From positions 1 to 22,797 of the forward strand of contig JBGPPE010000037.1 in assembly GCA_041488395.1 (NCBI GenBank): a DNA stretch of 22,797 nucleotides. Reading direction: 5' to 3'. Origin of the DNA: 39-52-133 sp041488395 (GTDB lineage Bacteria > Pseudomonadota > Gammaproteobacteria > Burkholderiales > Gallionellaceae). Shown here piece by piece: positions 14,280 through 21,407 of the stretch. The notes under the pieces were generated by a model that was given only the letters and a program-made list of their open reading frames with translations, was not told where the DNA came from and ran no database searches. Positions within the stretch are counted from its first letter, which is position 1; each line of letters starts with the position of its first letter. The translations under genes were made by a program, and so were the position numbers.

Positions 14280-14567
14280 TCAGAGGCGGCGGAACAGCAG
14301 CCAGGTCAGGTAAATCACCAGCACAATAATGAGCGGTAGCACGAAGGCCAACACCTTGCGCGAGCCGCTTACCAGTTTGGCACTCATGGCCTGAATGGCT
14401 TCGGCACGATCCTGTATGCGCTCGGCGCGTTCATGCTGTTTTTGCACGATGGCAAATTGCTCGCGTTGCAGGGCAAGTGCTTCGGCTTGGCGCTCAAGCT
14501 GGATTTTCTGATGGTCGCGAATTTCCTCCAGCACTGCGAGCAGCCGTTGCATGTCGTGCTCACTCAT
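14280..14567 (-). CDS. Small tail-anchored coiled-coil membrane protein, function unknown
   Basis: A 95-residue protein I do not recognise. Residues about 5-65 are a long charged helix rich in Glu, Gln, Arg and Ala with heptad-like spacing (LERQAEALALQREQFAIVQKQ), likely a coiled coil. Residues about 72-92 are one hydrophobic helix (VLAFVLPLIIVLVIYLTWLLF), flanked by SGSRK and a final RRL. There is no signal peptide, so the helix should face the cytoplasm with a C-terminal anchor. The ATG lies 9 bases after the dut stop codon, which itself forms part of the spacer holding an AGGG ribosome binding site; translation coupled to dut is likely. No catalytic motif is seen. Hypothetical but well supported as a gene by position. 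Confidence 0.75.
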   Translation of the reverse strand: MSEHDMQRLLAVLEEIRDHQKIQLERQAEALALQREQFAIVQKQHERAERIQDRAEAIQAMSAKLVSGSRKVLAFVLPLIIVLVIYLTWLLFRRL

Positions 14568-14576
14568 GCTGTTGCC

Positions 14577-15026
14577 CTAGTGTTTCCCGGTGCTGCCAAA
14601 ACCACCGGCGCCGCGCTCACTGAGCGGGAATTCATCCACAATATTCAATTGCATCTGCATCACCGGCACGATCACCAGCTGGGCCATGCGTTCCATCGGC
14701 ATCAGGGTAAAAGGGTGGTGGCCGCGGTTCCATAGTGAAACAAAAATCTGTCCCTGATAGTCCGAATCAATCAGCCCGACCAGGTTGCCCAGCACGATGC
14801 CGTGCTTATGCCCCAGCCCTGAACGCGGCAGGATCATTGCGGCATAATGCGGGTCGCCGATATGGATGGCGATGCCGCTGGGGATCAGCTCGCACTGGTC
14901 AGGCGGGATCACCATATTGTGGTCGATGCAGGCGCGCAGATCAATGCCCGCCGAGCCCGGCGTGCCGTAGGCGGGCGGGTGTTCGTGCAGGCGCGGGTCG
15001 AGAATTTTTACATCCACTTTTTTCAT
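14577..15026 (-). CDS. dut: dUTP diphosphatase (dUTPase)
   Basis: Dut hydrolyses dUTP to dUMP and diphosphate, keeping uracil out of DNA and feeding dTMP synthesis; the enzyme is a homotrimer. The 149 residues show all five trimeric dUTPase motifs in order: PGSAGIDLRA (23-32), PRSGLGHKHG (67-76), GLIDSDYQGQ (84-93) with the catalytic aspartate, PMERMAQLVI (110-119) and the C-terminal RGAGGFGSTG (138-147). An AGAGGAAA ribosome binding site precedes the ATG, which overlaps the coaBC stop as ATGA. The coaBC-dut order, with radC nearby, is the same as in E. coli. Confidence 0.97.
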   Translation of the reverse strand: MKKVDVKILDPRLHEHPPAYGTPGSAGIDLRACIDHNMVIPPDQCELIPSGIAIHIGDPHYAAMILPRSGLGHKHGIVLGNLVGLIDSDYQGQIFVSLWNRGHHPFTLMPMERMAQLVIVPVMQMQLNIVDEFPLSERGAGGFGSTGKH

Positions 15027-16213
15027 AATGGTTTTCCTCTGAGCTTGATGATGTGATTGAGCAGGGCGCGGGCCTGCGTGAGTTTGTCGGCGCGTGGCAG
15101 CAGGTGTTCGCCTGCATCGTCGAATAAAATCAGTTCGTTGTCATCTGCGCCGATGGCCTGTTGCGCCAGGTTGGCAGCGAGCAGGGGCAGCTTCTTGGCG
15201 CGACGTTTCTGTTCAGCATGTTCCCTGAGCTTTTCGCTTTCTGCGGCAAAACCCACGCAAAAGGGCGGCTGCGGCAGGGCGGCGACATAGGCCAGGATGT
15301 CCGGGTTGGGCACCAGCTCCAGTGTCAGGTTGGCGCTGCTCTTCTTGATTTTCTGCGCGCTGGTTTGTGCCACGCGATAGTCCGCCACCGCGGCAACACC
15401 GATAAAGATATCGCTGTCGGCCACGTGCTGTTTAACCGCCTCCAGCATGTCTGCCGCGCTAGTGGTGTTGACCACGGTTGCGCCTTGCGGTTGGAGTAGC
15501 GCCGTCGGGCCGGAAACCAGGGTAACCTGCGCACCCAGTTCCAGCGCGGCTCGCGCGATGGCATAGCCCATCTTGCCCGAGCTGCGGTTGGTAATGCCGC
15601 GCACGGCGTCGATCGCTTCATAAGTGGGGCCGGCAGTCAGCAACACTTTTACGCCCGATAACAACTTCGGCTGCAAGCTGGCGAGGATGTCCTGTGCCAG
15701 TTGCTCCGCTTCCTGCATGCGTCCCATACCTTCTTCGCCGCAGGCCTGCACGCCGCTGTCGGGGCCGAGTATGATCACGCCATCGGCCCTGAGTTGCGCA
15801 ATGTTGCGCTGCGTGGCCGGGTGCTCCCACATCTGGCGGTTCATCGCCGGGGCGACAAGCAGCGGGCAGTTGCGCGCAAGGCACAGGGTGGAAAGCAGGT
15901 CGTCCGCCAGGCCATGCGCCAGCTTGGCGATAAAGTCTGCAGTGGCAGGGGCGATTACGATGGCAGCCGCCGCACGGCTCAGGTTGATATGCGCCATGCC
16001 GTTGTCTGCGTCGTGCCACTGGCTGGTCAGCACCGGCTTGCCGGTAAGCGCCTGCAAGGTGGCCGGGGTGATAAAGTGGCAGGCCGCTTCGGTCATCGCG
16101 GCTTGCACCTCGATGCCCTGCTTGATCAACAGGCGCGCGAGCTCGGCTGCCTTGTAGGCGGCGATACCACCGGTGAGGCCGAGTACGATGCGCTTTGTCG
16201 GGGTTTGTTTCAT
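15023..16213 (-). CDS. coaBC: Bifunctional phosphopantothenoylcysteine decarboxylase / phosphopantothenate-cysteine ligase
   Basis: CoaBC makes 4'-phosphopantetheine for coenzyme A in two steps: the CoaB half joins cysteine to phosphopantothenate using CTP, the CoaC half decarboxylates the product with FMN. With the start at 16213 the protein has 396 residues and the CoaC residues fall exactly at the E. coli positions: H75 (MAHINL), N125 (PAMNRQMW) and C158 (VQACGEEGMGRM). The FMN-binding N-terminus is VLGLTGGIAAYKAAEL. The CoaB half starts near LLTAGPTYEAIDAVRGITNRSSG and contains AVADYR and the QKIKK lysines. An ATG at 16225 would add four residues; neither start has a clear Shine-Dalgarno sequence. 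The gene overlaps dut by four bases and is divergent from radC. Confidence 0.96.
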   Translation of the reverse strand: MKQTPTKRIVLGLTGGIAAYKAAELARLLIKQGIEVQAAMTEAACHFITPATLQALTGKPVLTSQWHDADNGMAHINLSRAAAAIVIAPATADFIAKLAHGLADDLLSTLCLARNCPLLVAPAMNRQMWEHPATQRNIAQLRADGVIILGPDSGVQACGEEGMGRMQEAEQLAQDILASLQPKLLSGVKVLLTAGPTYEAIDAVRGITNRSSGKMGYAIARAALELGAQVTLVSGPTALLQPQGATVVNTTSAADMLEAVKQHVADSDIFIGVAAVADYRVAQTSAQKIKKSSANLTLELVPNPDILAYVAALPQPPFCVGFAAESEKLREHAEQKRRAKKLPLLAANLAQQAIGADDNELILFDDAGEHLLPRADKLTQARALLNHIIKLRGKPL

Positions 16214-16264
16214 AATGCTGTGCATCTTAACAAGAAACCGCTGGCAAAGGGTGACGGGAGTGGC

Positions 16265-16939
16265 ATGGGAATCAATGACTGGCCGGAGGGCGAACGCCCC
16301 CGGGAGAAGTTAGTTCAGCGTGGCGCCGCCGCCCTTTCGGATGCGGAGCTGCTGGCCATTTTCCTGCGTACCGGGGTGGTTGGCAAAAGCGCAGTTGATC
16401 TCGCGCGCGAGCTGCTCACTCGCTTTAACTCGCTCACCCACATGTTTGCTGCCAGCGAGGCCGATTTCTGCGCCATCCACGGCATGGGTCAGGCCAAATA
16501 CGTGCAGTTGCAGGCAGTGCTGGAAATGTCGCGGCGTGCGCTGGGCGAGGAAATGCGCTCCGGTGATGCGCTCAACTCGCCGGGCGCGGTGCGCAGCTAT
16601 TTGCAGCTACTGCTGCGCGGTCGTGCCCAGGAAGTGTTCATGGTGATCTTTCTCGATGCGCAACACCGTGTGCTGGCGGACGAGGAGCTGTTCCAGGGCA
16701 CACTCACGCAAACCAGCGTGTATCCGCGCGAAGTGGTCAAGCGCGCCCTGCATCACAATGCCGCCGCCGTCATCCTGGCGCATAACCATCCTTCCGGCGT
16801 GGCTGAACCCAGCCAGTCAGACCAGCTGCTCACCGATGCGCTGAAGCAGGCGCTGGCACTGCTGGATGTGCGTGTGCTGGATCACTTTATTGTGGCGGGC
16901 AGCGGCTGCCTTTCGTTTGCCGAGCGGGGCTTGTTGTAG
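16265..16939 (+). CDS. radC: RadC-family JAB/MPN domain protein
   Basis: RadC proteins carry a JAMM/MPN metalloprotease-like domain; their cellular role is unsettled, and a direct repair function in E. coli has been questioned. The 224 residues begin with MGINDWPEGERPREKLVQRGAAALSDAELLAI, the standard N-terminus, then a helix-hairpin-helix-like region (CAIHGMGQAKYVQLQAVLE) and the JAMM domain with H173 and H175 in AHNHPSG, D186 and upstream E123. GGGAG lies about eight bases before the ATG; a much longer upstream open frame overlaps coaBC antisense and is not used. The next operon begins 38 bases after its stop and may share its transcript. Confidence 0.95.
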   Translation: MGINDWPEGERPREKLVQRGAAALSDAELLAIFLRTGVVGKSAVDLARELLTRFNSLTHMFAASEADFCAIHGMGQAKYVQLQAVLEMSRRALGEEMRSGDALNSPGAVRSYLQLLLRGRAQEVFMVIFLDAQHRVLADEELFQGTLTQTSVYPREVVKRALHHNAAAVILAHNHPSGVAEPSQSDQLLTDALKQALALLDVRVLDHFIVAGSGCLSFAERGLL

Positions 16940-16977
16940 TATTACAGGCGGGAACACGAGGAGGTTGAGCGCGTGCC

Positions 16978-18093
16978 ATGACGACGGATCCAATCGCACA
17001 ACTGCAAATCCAGGCTGCCACAGTGCGCTGTAGCGGGGTGTGGACTGTGCGCGGCATTGAGGCACTGGAGCCGACGCTGGATGCTCTGGCGTGGCCAGCG
17101 GCGCCGCAAGTGATATTAGAGGCCGCTGGCATTTCTGCACTGGATACCAGTGGTGCCTGGTTGTTGCATCGCACCGTGCGCATGCTGCAGCAGCGCGGCA
17201 AGACCGTGAACCTGCAGGGGCTGCAGGCAGAGTTCAGCCACCTGTTGCAACTGGTCGAAGCCCGTGCGGCCACGGCGGAGCACGTTGCGCCCATCCATCA
17301 GGGGGGGCTGGAAAGCCTGGGCAGGCTGGCCTGGAACCAGTTGCGCGACCTGCTCAGCATGCTGGCTTTTGTCGGCGAAGTGGCCCTGGTGATGCTGCGT
17401 TCTGTGCGCCATCCGCGCCGCATCCGCTGGCTGCCGCTGTTGCGCAACCTGCAGACAGCCGGCTTCGAGGCCTTGCCGATTACCGGTCTGCTCTCGTTCC
17501 TGATGGGGGTGGTGATTGCCTATCAGGGGGCGGACCAGCTGCAACGCTTCGGTGCGAATATCTATGTGGCGGATATGGTGGGCTTCACCATGCTGCGCGA
17601 ACTCTCTCCCATGCTGACGGCGATTATCGTGGCAGGCCGCTCCGGTTCGGCCTATGCGGCACAAATCGGCACCATGAAAGTGACCGAGGAGACGGATGCG
17701 CTGCGCACCATCGGCATCGTGCCATATGAGTTGCTGGTGCTGCCCAAGATGCTGGCGCTGATGATCGCTCTGCCTTTGCTGACCGTGTATGCCGACGTGA
17801 CCGGCATTCTGGGTGGCATGATTATGGCGAGCTCCAAGCTGGAGGTGAGTTACGACGTCTTTCTGCAACGCATTGGCGATGCGGTGAATCTGTCTTCATT
17901 TCTGACCGGCATCGTCAAGGCGCCGGTGTTCGCCGTGATCATCGCGCTGGTTGGCTGCTTTCAGGGCTTTCAGGTCAGCGGCAGTGCAGATAGTGTTGGC
18001 CGCCAGACAACCATGAGCGTGGTGCATTCCATTTTTCTGGTGATCGTCGCCGATGCCGCGTTCTCACTGGTGTTTAACTGGCTGAAAATATGA
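16978..18093 (+). CDS. MlaE-family permease with N-terminal STAS domain
   Basis: The inner-membrane permease of an MCE-type lipid ABC transporter. Of 371 residues, about 10-105 form a STAS domain similar to MlaB; the conserved DTSG (D56-G59) matches the DTAG region whose threonine is needed in E. coli MlaB. Residues from about 125 are a MlaE permease with five or six membrane helices and the family block REL-S-PMLTAIIVAGRSG, followed by KVTEETDALRTIGI. In E. coli MlaB and MlaE are separate proteins; here they are fused. AGGAGG lies about 13 bases before the ATG, somewhat far. The stop overlaps the next start as ATGA. It begins a four-gene operon behind radC. Confidence 0.9.
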   Translation: MTTDPIAQLQIQAATVRCSGVWTVRGIEALEPTLDALAWPAAPQVILEAAGISALDTSGAWLLHRTVRMLQQRGKTVNLQGLQAEFSHLLQLVEARAATAEHVAPIHQGGLESLGRLAWNQLRDLLSMLAFVGEVALVMLRSVRHPRRIRWLPLLRNLQTAGFEALPITGLLSFLMGVVIAYQGADQLQRFGANIYVADMVGFTMLRELSPMLTAIIVAGRSGSAYAAQIGTMKVTEETDALRTIGIVPYELLVLPKMLALMIALPLLTVYADVTGILGGMIMASSKLEVSYDVFLQRIGDAVNLSSFLTGIVKAPVFAVIIALVGCFQGFQVSGSADSVGRQTTMSVVHSIFLVIVADAAFSLVFNWLKI

Positions 18094-18890
18094 ACCAGAC
18101 ACACCTTTCTCCCGACGACACTGCGGTGATTGATATCCGCAAGCTGCATACCAGCTATGGTGCAGCCGTGGTACATGAGGATGTCAGCCTGAGTGTGCGC
18201 AGGGGCGAAACCTTTGCGCTGGTAGGCAGTAGCGGCTGCGGCAAGTCCACCCTGTTGCGTGCCATCATCATGTTGCTCAGGCCCAACTCGGGTTCAATCC
18301 GGGTGTTCGGGCAGGAAGTGATCGGGCTGGATGACGAACAGGCCTTGCCGCTGCGACGGCGCTGGGGCGTGATGTTTGAGCGCGGTGCGCTGTTCAGTTC
18401 GCTGACCGTGGCGGAAAATGTGGCGATGGTACTGCGCGAGCACACCCAGCTCAGCCCGCGCCTGATCAATGAGGTGGTGGCGCTGAAGATTGCGCTGACC
18501 GGTTTGCCGGCCAGTGCGGCGGCCAAATATCCGAGCGAGCTGAGCGGTGGCATGCGCAAGCGCGCGGCGCTGGCGCGTGCCATCGCCCTTGATCCGGAGC
18601 TGCTGTTTCTGGATGAACCCACGGCGGGACTGGATCCGTTGAGTGCCGGCGGTATAGACGAACTGGTGCAAAGTTTGCATGATGCACTGGGTTTGACCAT
18701 CATGATGGTGACGCATGACCTTGATTCGCTGTGGCGTGTGGCGGATCGCGTGGGTGTGCTGGATGGCGGGCGCATTCTGGGCTTGGGCAGCATGGACGAG
18801 CTGGCGCAGTCCGAGCATCCGGTCATCCGCGAATATTTTTACGGACCGCGCGGCCGCGCCGCGCAGGAGCAGACATGGAAGAGAAGGTAA
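18090..18890 (+). CDS. MlaF-like ABC transporter ATP-binding protein
   Basis: ATPase that drives the STAS-MlaE permease in an MCE lipid transport system. The 266 residues contain Walker A GSSGCGKST at 46-54, the signature LSGGMRKRAALARA, Walker B LLFLDEPTAGLDP and the switch histidine in MVTHDLDSL. The GGMRKR form of the signature is typical of MlaF/MCE-associated ATPases. Start ATG overlaps the permease stop by four bases; the 3' end overlaps the following MlaD-like gene by 16 bases, so translation of all three is probably coupled. The C-terminal tail (FYGPRGRAAQEQTWKRR) resembles the extension by which MlaF contacts partners, though this is inference. Confidence 0.92.
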   Translation: MNQTHLSPDDTAVIDIRKLHTSYGAAVVHEDVSLSVRRGETFALVGSSGCGKSTLLRAIIMLLRPNSGSIRVFGQEVIGLDDEQALPLRRRWGVMFERGALFSSLTVAENVAMVLREHTQLSPRLINEVVALKIALTGLPASAAAKYPSELSGGMRKRAALARAIALDPELLFLDEPTAGLDPLSAGGIDELVQSLHDALGLTIMMVTHDLDSLWRVADRVGVLDGGRILGLGSMDELAQSEHPVIREYFYGPRGRAAQEQTWKRR

Positions 18891-19789
18891 ATTTTGCCCT
18901 GGTTGGCGTATTCGTGCTGGTGCTGAGCATTGCCCTGCTTGGCGGTATTCTGTGGTTCAGCAGTGGCAAGAGCTATGGCACCTCCTACGACATGTATCAA
19001 ACCTACATGAAAGAATCTGTCTCCGGTCTGAATCTCAATTCGCCGGTACGCTACCGCGGTGTGGAGGTGGGTCGGGTGCGCAAGATTACCCTGGCACCCA
19101 GCAATGTGGAGCAGGTGCAGTTGACACTGGAAGTGGAGCATGGCACCCCGATCAAGGCGGACACCGAGGCGGTTCTGCAGTCGCATGGGCTCACCGGCAT
19201 AGCCTATGTCGAGCTGACAGGAGGAACCCAGGAGGCGCCGATACTGCAGAAGCAGCCAGGAGAAGAGTACCCGGTGATCAAAACCGAGCCCTCGCTGATG
19301 CGGCGGCTGGATACCTCGATCAGCAGCCTGCTGGTCAATCTCAATCGTACTTCCGCAAACCTCAATGCCGTGCTGGATGAGCGCAACCGTAATGCGGTGA
19401 AGAAAATACTGGCTGACCTCGAAACTGTGGCGCACACGCTGGCTGCCCGCTCACCCGCTATTGACACCGGCCTGCGTGATGCTGCCCACACCCTGCAAAA
19501 CACCGCACGCATGAGCGATGACCTGCCCATGCTGGTGCAGCGTGTACAGCGCAGCACCGATGCACTTGATCGCATGGCGGGGCAGTGGGCGCTGGCCGGC
19601 AGCAGTGCTGCCAGCGCCATCGACGGCACGCAGCAATTCACTCGGGAGACGCTGCCAGAGTTCCACCAGCTGGTAGTGGAGTTGCGCGAGCTGACTGCCT
19701 CGCTACGTCGCGTCAGCGACCAGCTGGAGCAGAATCCCAGTGTGCTGTTCTATGGCAAGTCCAGGGCAAAACATGGCCCCGGTGAATAA
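18875..19789 (+). CDS. MlaD-like MCE-domain lipid transport protein
   Basis: A periplasmic substrate-handling protein anchored in the inner membrane. Of 304 residues, about 7-29 form the membrane anchor (FALVGVFVLVLSIALLGGILWF), about 38-116 the single MCE domain (GLNLNSPVRYRGVEVGRVRKI, then LTGIAYVELTGG). The remaining 190 residues are mostly helical, with TARMSDDLPMLVQRVQRSTDALDRM, as expected for the helical needle or barrel of MCE hexamers. It is longer than E. coli MlaD (183 residues) because of this region. The start is chosen at MEEKVNFALVG with AGGAG six bases upstream; it lies inside the end of the ATPase gene. Confidence 0.92.
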   Translation: MEEKVNFALVGVFVLVLSIALLGGILWFSSGKSYGTSYDMYQTYMKESVSGLNLNSPVRYRGVEVGRVRKITLAPSNVEQVQLTLEVEHGTPIKADTEAVLQSHGLTGIAYVELTGGTQEAPILQKQPGEEYPVIKTEPSLMRRLDTSISSLLVNLNRTSANLNAVLDERNRNAVKKILADLETVAHTLAARSPAIDTGLRDAAHTLQNTARMSDDLPMLVQRVQRSTDALDRMAGQWALAGSSAASAIDGTQQFTRETLPEFHQLVVELRELTASLRRVSDQLEQNPSVLFYGKSRAKHGPGE

Positions 19790-19804
19790 TCAGGCAATCA
19801 CACC

Positions 19805-20446
19805 ATGAGTAATCTTTCCCGATTAGCGAACATGCGTGTTATTTGTGGCCGCTTCGCTGCACTGGCTACGCTGTTGCTGCTGGCAGGTTGCATTAGCCTG
19901 CCAGCCCAGCAGCTGGAACAACCCAGGCTATATCGGCTGGATGCGCAACTGCCCGCCCAGCTATCGATGCCGCAGCGTAAGCTGGTGCTGGCGGTCAGCC
20001 TGCCGCGCGCCCAACCTGGCGCAGATAGCGCGGGCATGGCTTATGTGCAGCAAGCGCACGAGCTGGATTATTTTGTCAGCAGCCGCTGGGCTGATACACC
20101 GGCGCGCATGCTGGAGCCCTTGTTGCTGCAGGTGCTGGCGCAGAGTGGCAGTTTTCGCGCGGTAGTGGGGAACATCGCCCCCTTCGCCGCCGACCTCAGG
20201 CTGGATAGTGAGTGGATACGCCTGCAGCAGGAATTTGATACTCTGCCCAGCCGTGCGCACCTCACCTTGCGCGTGCAACTGGTGGATCTGCGCAGCCTGC
20301 GAGTGCTGGCCACGCAGGAAATCGACGAGGTGGAACCGGCTGACAGTGAAAATGCCTATGGGGGTGTGACGGCGGCTAACCGGGCACTGCAGCGCGTGCT
20401 GGGGAGAGTGTCCATGTTTTGCGTAAATGAATCCAGCGTGCGTTGA
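19805..20446 (+). CDS. PqiC-like ABC-type transport auxiliary lipoprotein
   Basis: A 213-residue outer-envelope lipoprotein of the ABC-type transport auxiliary (DUF330/PqiC) family, which accompanies MCE systems such as Pqi. The signal peptide is followed by the lipobox LLAGC with C29 as the lipidated cysteine. The mature part shows the family pattern near LYRLDA and the central block YFVSSRWADTPARMLEPLLLQ, then LRLDSEWIRLQQEF and LVDLRSLRVLATQEI. It follows the MlaD-like gene after 15 bases and closes the operon. The start at 19805 is preferred over 19832; neither has a strong ribosome binding site. It is convergent with gluQ, 19 bases away. Confidence 0.85.
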   Translation: MSNLSRLANMRVICGRFAALATLLLLAGCISLPAQQLEQPRLYRLDAQLPAQLSMPQRKLVLAVSLPRAQPGADSAGMAYVQQAHELDYFVSSRWADTPARMLEPLLLQVLAQSGSFRAVVGNIAPFAADLRLDSEWIRLQQEFDTLPSRAHLTLRVQLVDLRSLRVLATQEIDEVEPADSENAYGGVTAANRALQRVLGRVSMFCVNESSVR

Positions 20447-20465
20447 TTTGCAGTCGCTGTTCCAC

Positions 20466-21362
20466 TCAGCATGGGATGCGCATGACGCCTTTTAGTGGCG
20501 TGCTGTCCCAATGAATTACAGCCCAGCGCAATAGTTCATCCGCGCTGTTTCCGGCCAGCTCAGCAGGAGGATTTTGCTGCAGGAAACGCAGCACGTGCAG
20601 CAGGGTTGGAACGGGATTGTGGTCGTTGACCGGGGCTGCCAGGGTCTGCTTGCTGAGTTTTTCCCCTTGTGCATTGATGGCGACGGGCAAGTGCATATAA
20701 TGCGGCACAGGGTGGCTGAGCAAGCGTTGCAGATGGATCTGGCGCGGAGTAGAGGCGAGCAAATCGGCACCGCGCACGATATGAGTGATGCCCTGCAAGG
20801 CATCATCCACCACCACGGCAAGCTGGTAGGCAAACAGGCCGTCGGCACGCTTCACCACGAAATCGCCGATCTCGCTTTCCAGATGCTGGCTGATGAGGCC
20901 TTGTAACGCATCGTCAAATGCTATGGGCCGGTTGTCAGTGCGCACCCGCCAGGCACGTCCTTCCCGGCCTGCTGGCAGGCCATTGCGGCAAGTCCCTGGA
21001 TAAATCTGTCCGTCTATACCATGCAACGCTGAATCGGCGATCTCCTTGCGCGTGCAGGCGCAGGGATACACTGCACTGATGGCTTGCAACTGCTGCAACG
21101 CTAGATCATAAGCCTCCGTGCGCTGGCTCTGGTAAAGGACCTCTCCATCCCAGTGCAGGCCAAAGGCCTCAAGTGTGCGCAGAATGTCAGCGGCAGCGCC
21201 GGGCATGGTGCGCGGCGTGTCGAGATCTTCCATGCGCACTAGCCAGATGCCGTGCTGCTGTTTTGCTTCGAGATAACTGCCGACGGCGGCAACGAGTGAG
21301 CCGAAGTGGAGGGGGCCGGTGGGAGAGGGGGCGAAGCGCCCGCGATAGTCTGAACGCTTCAT
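20466..21362 (-). CDS. gluQ: Glutamyl-Q tRNA(Asp) synthetase
   Basis: GluQ-RS activates glutamate without tRNA and attaches it to queuosine in the anticodon of tRNA(Asp). The 298-residue product is a shortened glutamyl-tRNA synthetase without the anticodon-binding domain. The HIGH-like motif is in APSPTGPLHFGSL (11-23), the KMSKS-like motif is EKLSKQ (234-239), and zinc ligands C101, C103, Y121 and C125 match the CxC...YxxxC pattern of the family. The C-terminal part ends at WDSTPLKGV. The gene is 45 bases downstream of clpA on the same strand and convergent with the lipoprotein gene. Confidence 0.95.
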   Translation of the reverse strand: MKRSDYRGRFAPSPTGPLHFGSLVAAVGSYLEAKQQHGIWLVRMEDLDTPRTMPGAAADILRTLEAFGLHWDGEVLYQSQRTEAYDLALQQLQAISAVYPCACTRKEIADSALHGIDGQIYPGTCRNGLPAGREGRAWRVRTDNRPIAFDDALQGLISQHLESEIGDFVVKRADGLFAYQLAVVVDDALQGITHIVRGADLLASTPRQIHLQRLLSHPVPHYMHLPVAINAQGEKLSKQTLAAPVNDHNPVPTLLHVLRFLQQNPPAELAGNSADELLRWAVIHWDSTPLKGVMRIPC

Positions 21363-21407
21363 TGCCTGCTACATGACACCATGTTTCCTGACAAGCAGAT
21401 TGGGGGT

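Noticed and set aside
15701..16264. Long N-terminal extension of RadC
   Set aside because: It is antisense to coaBC; the family N-terminus and a GGGAG ribosome binding site fit the start at 16265.
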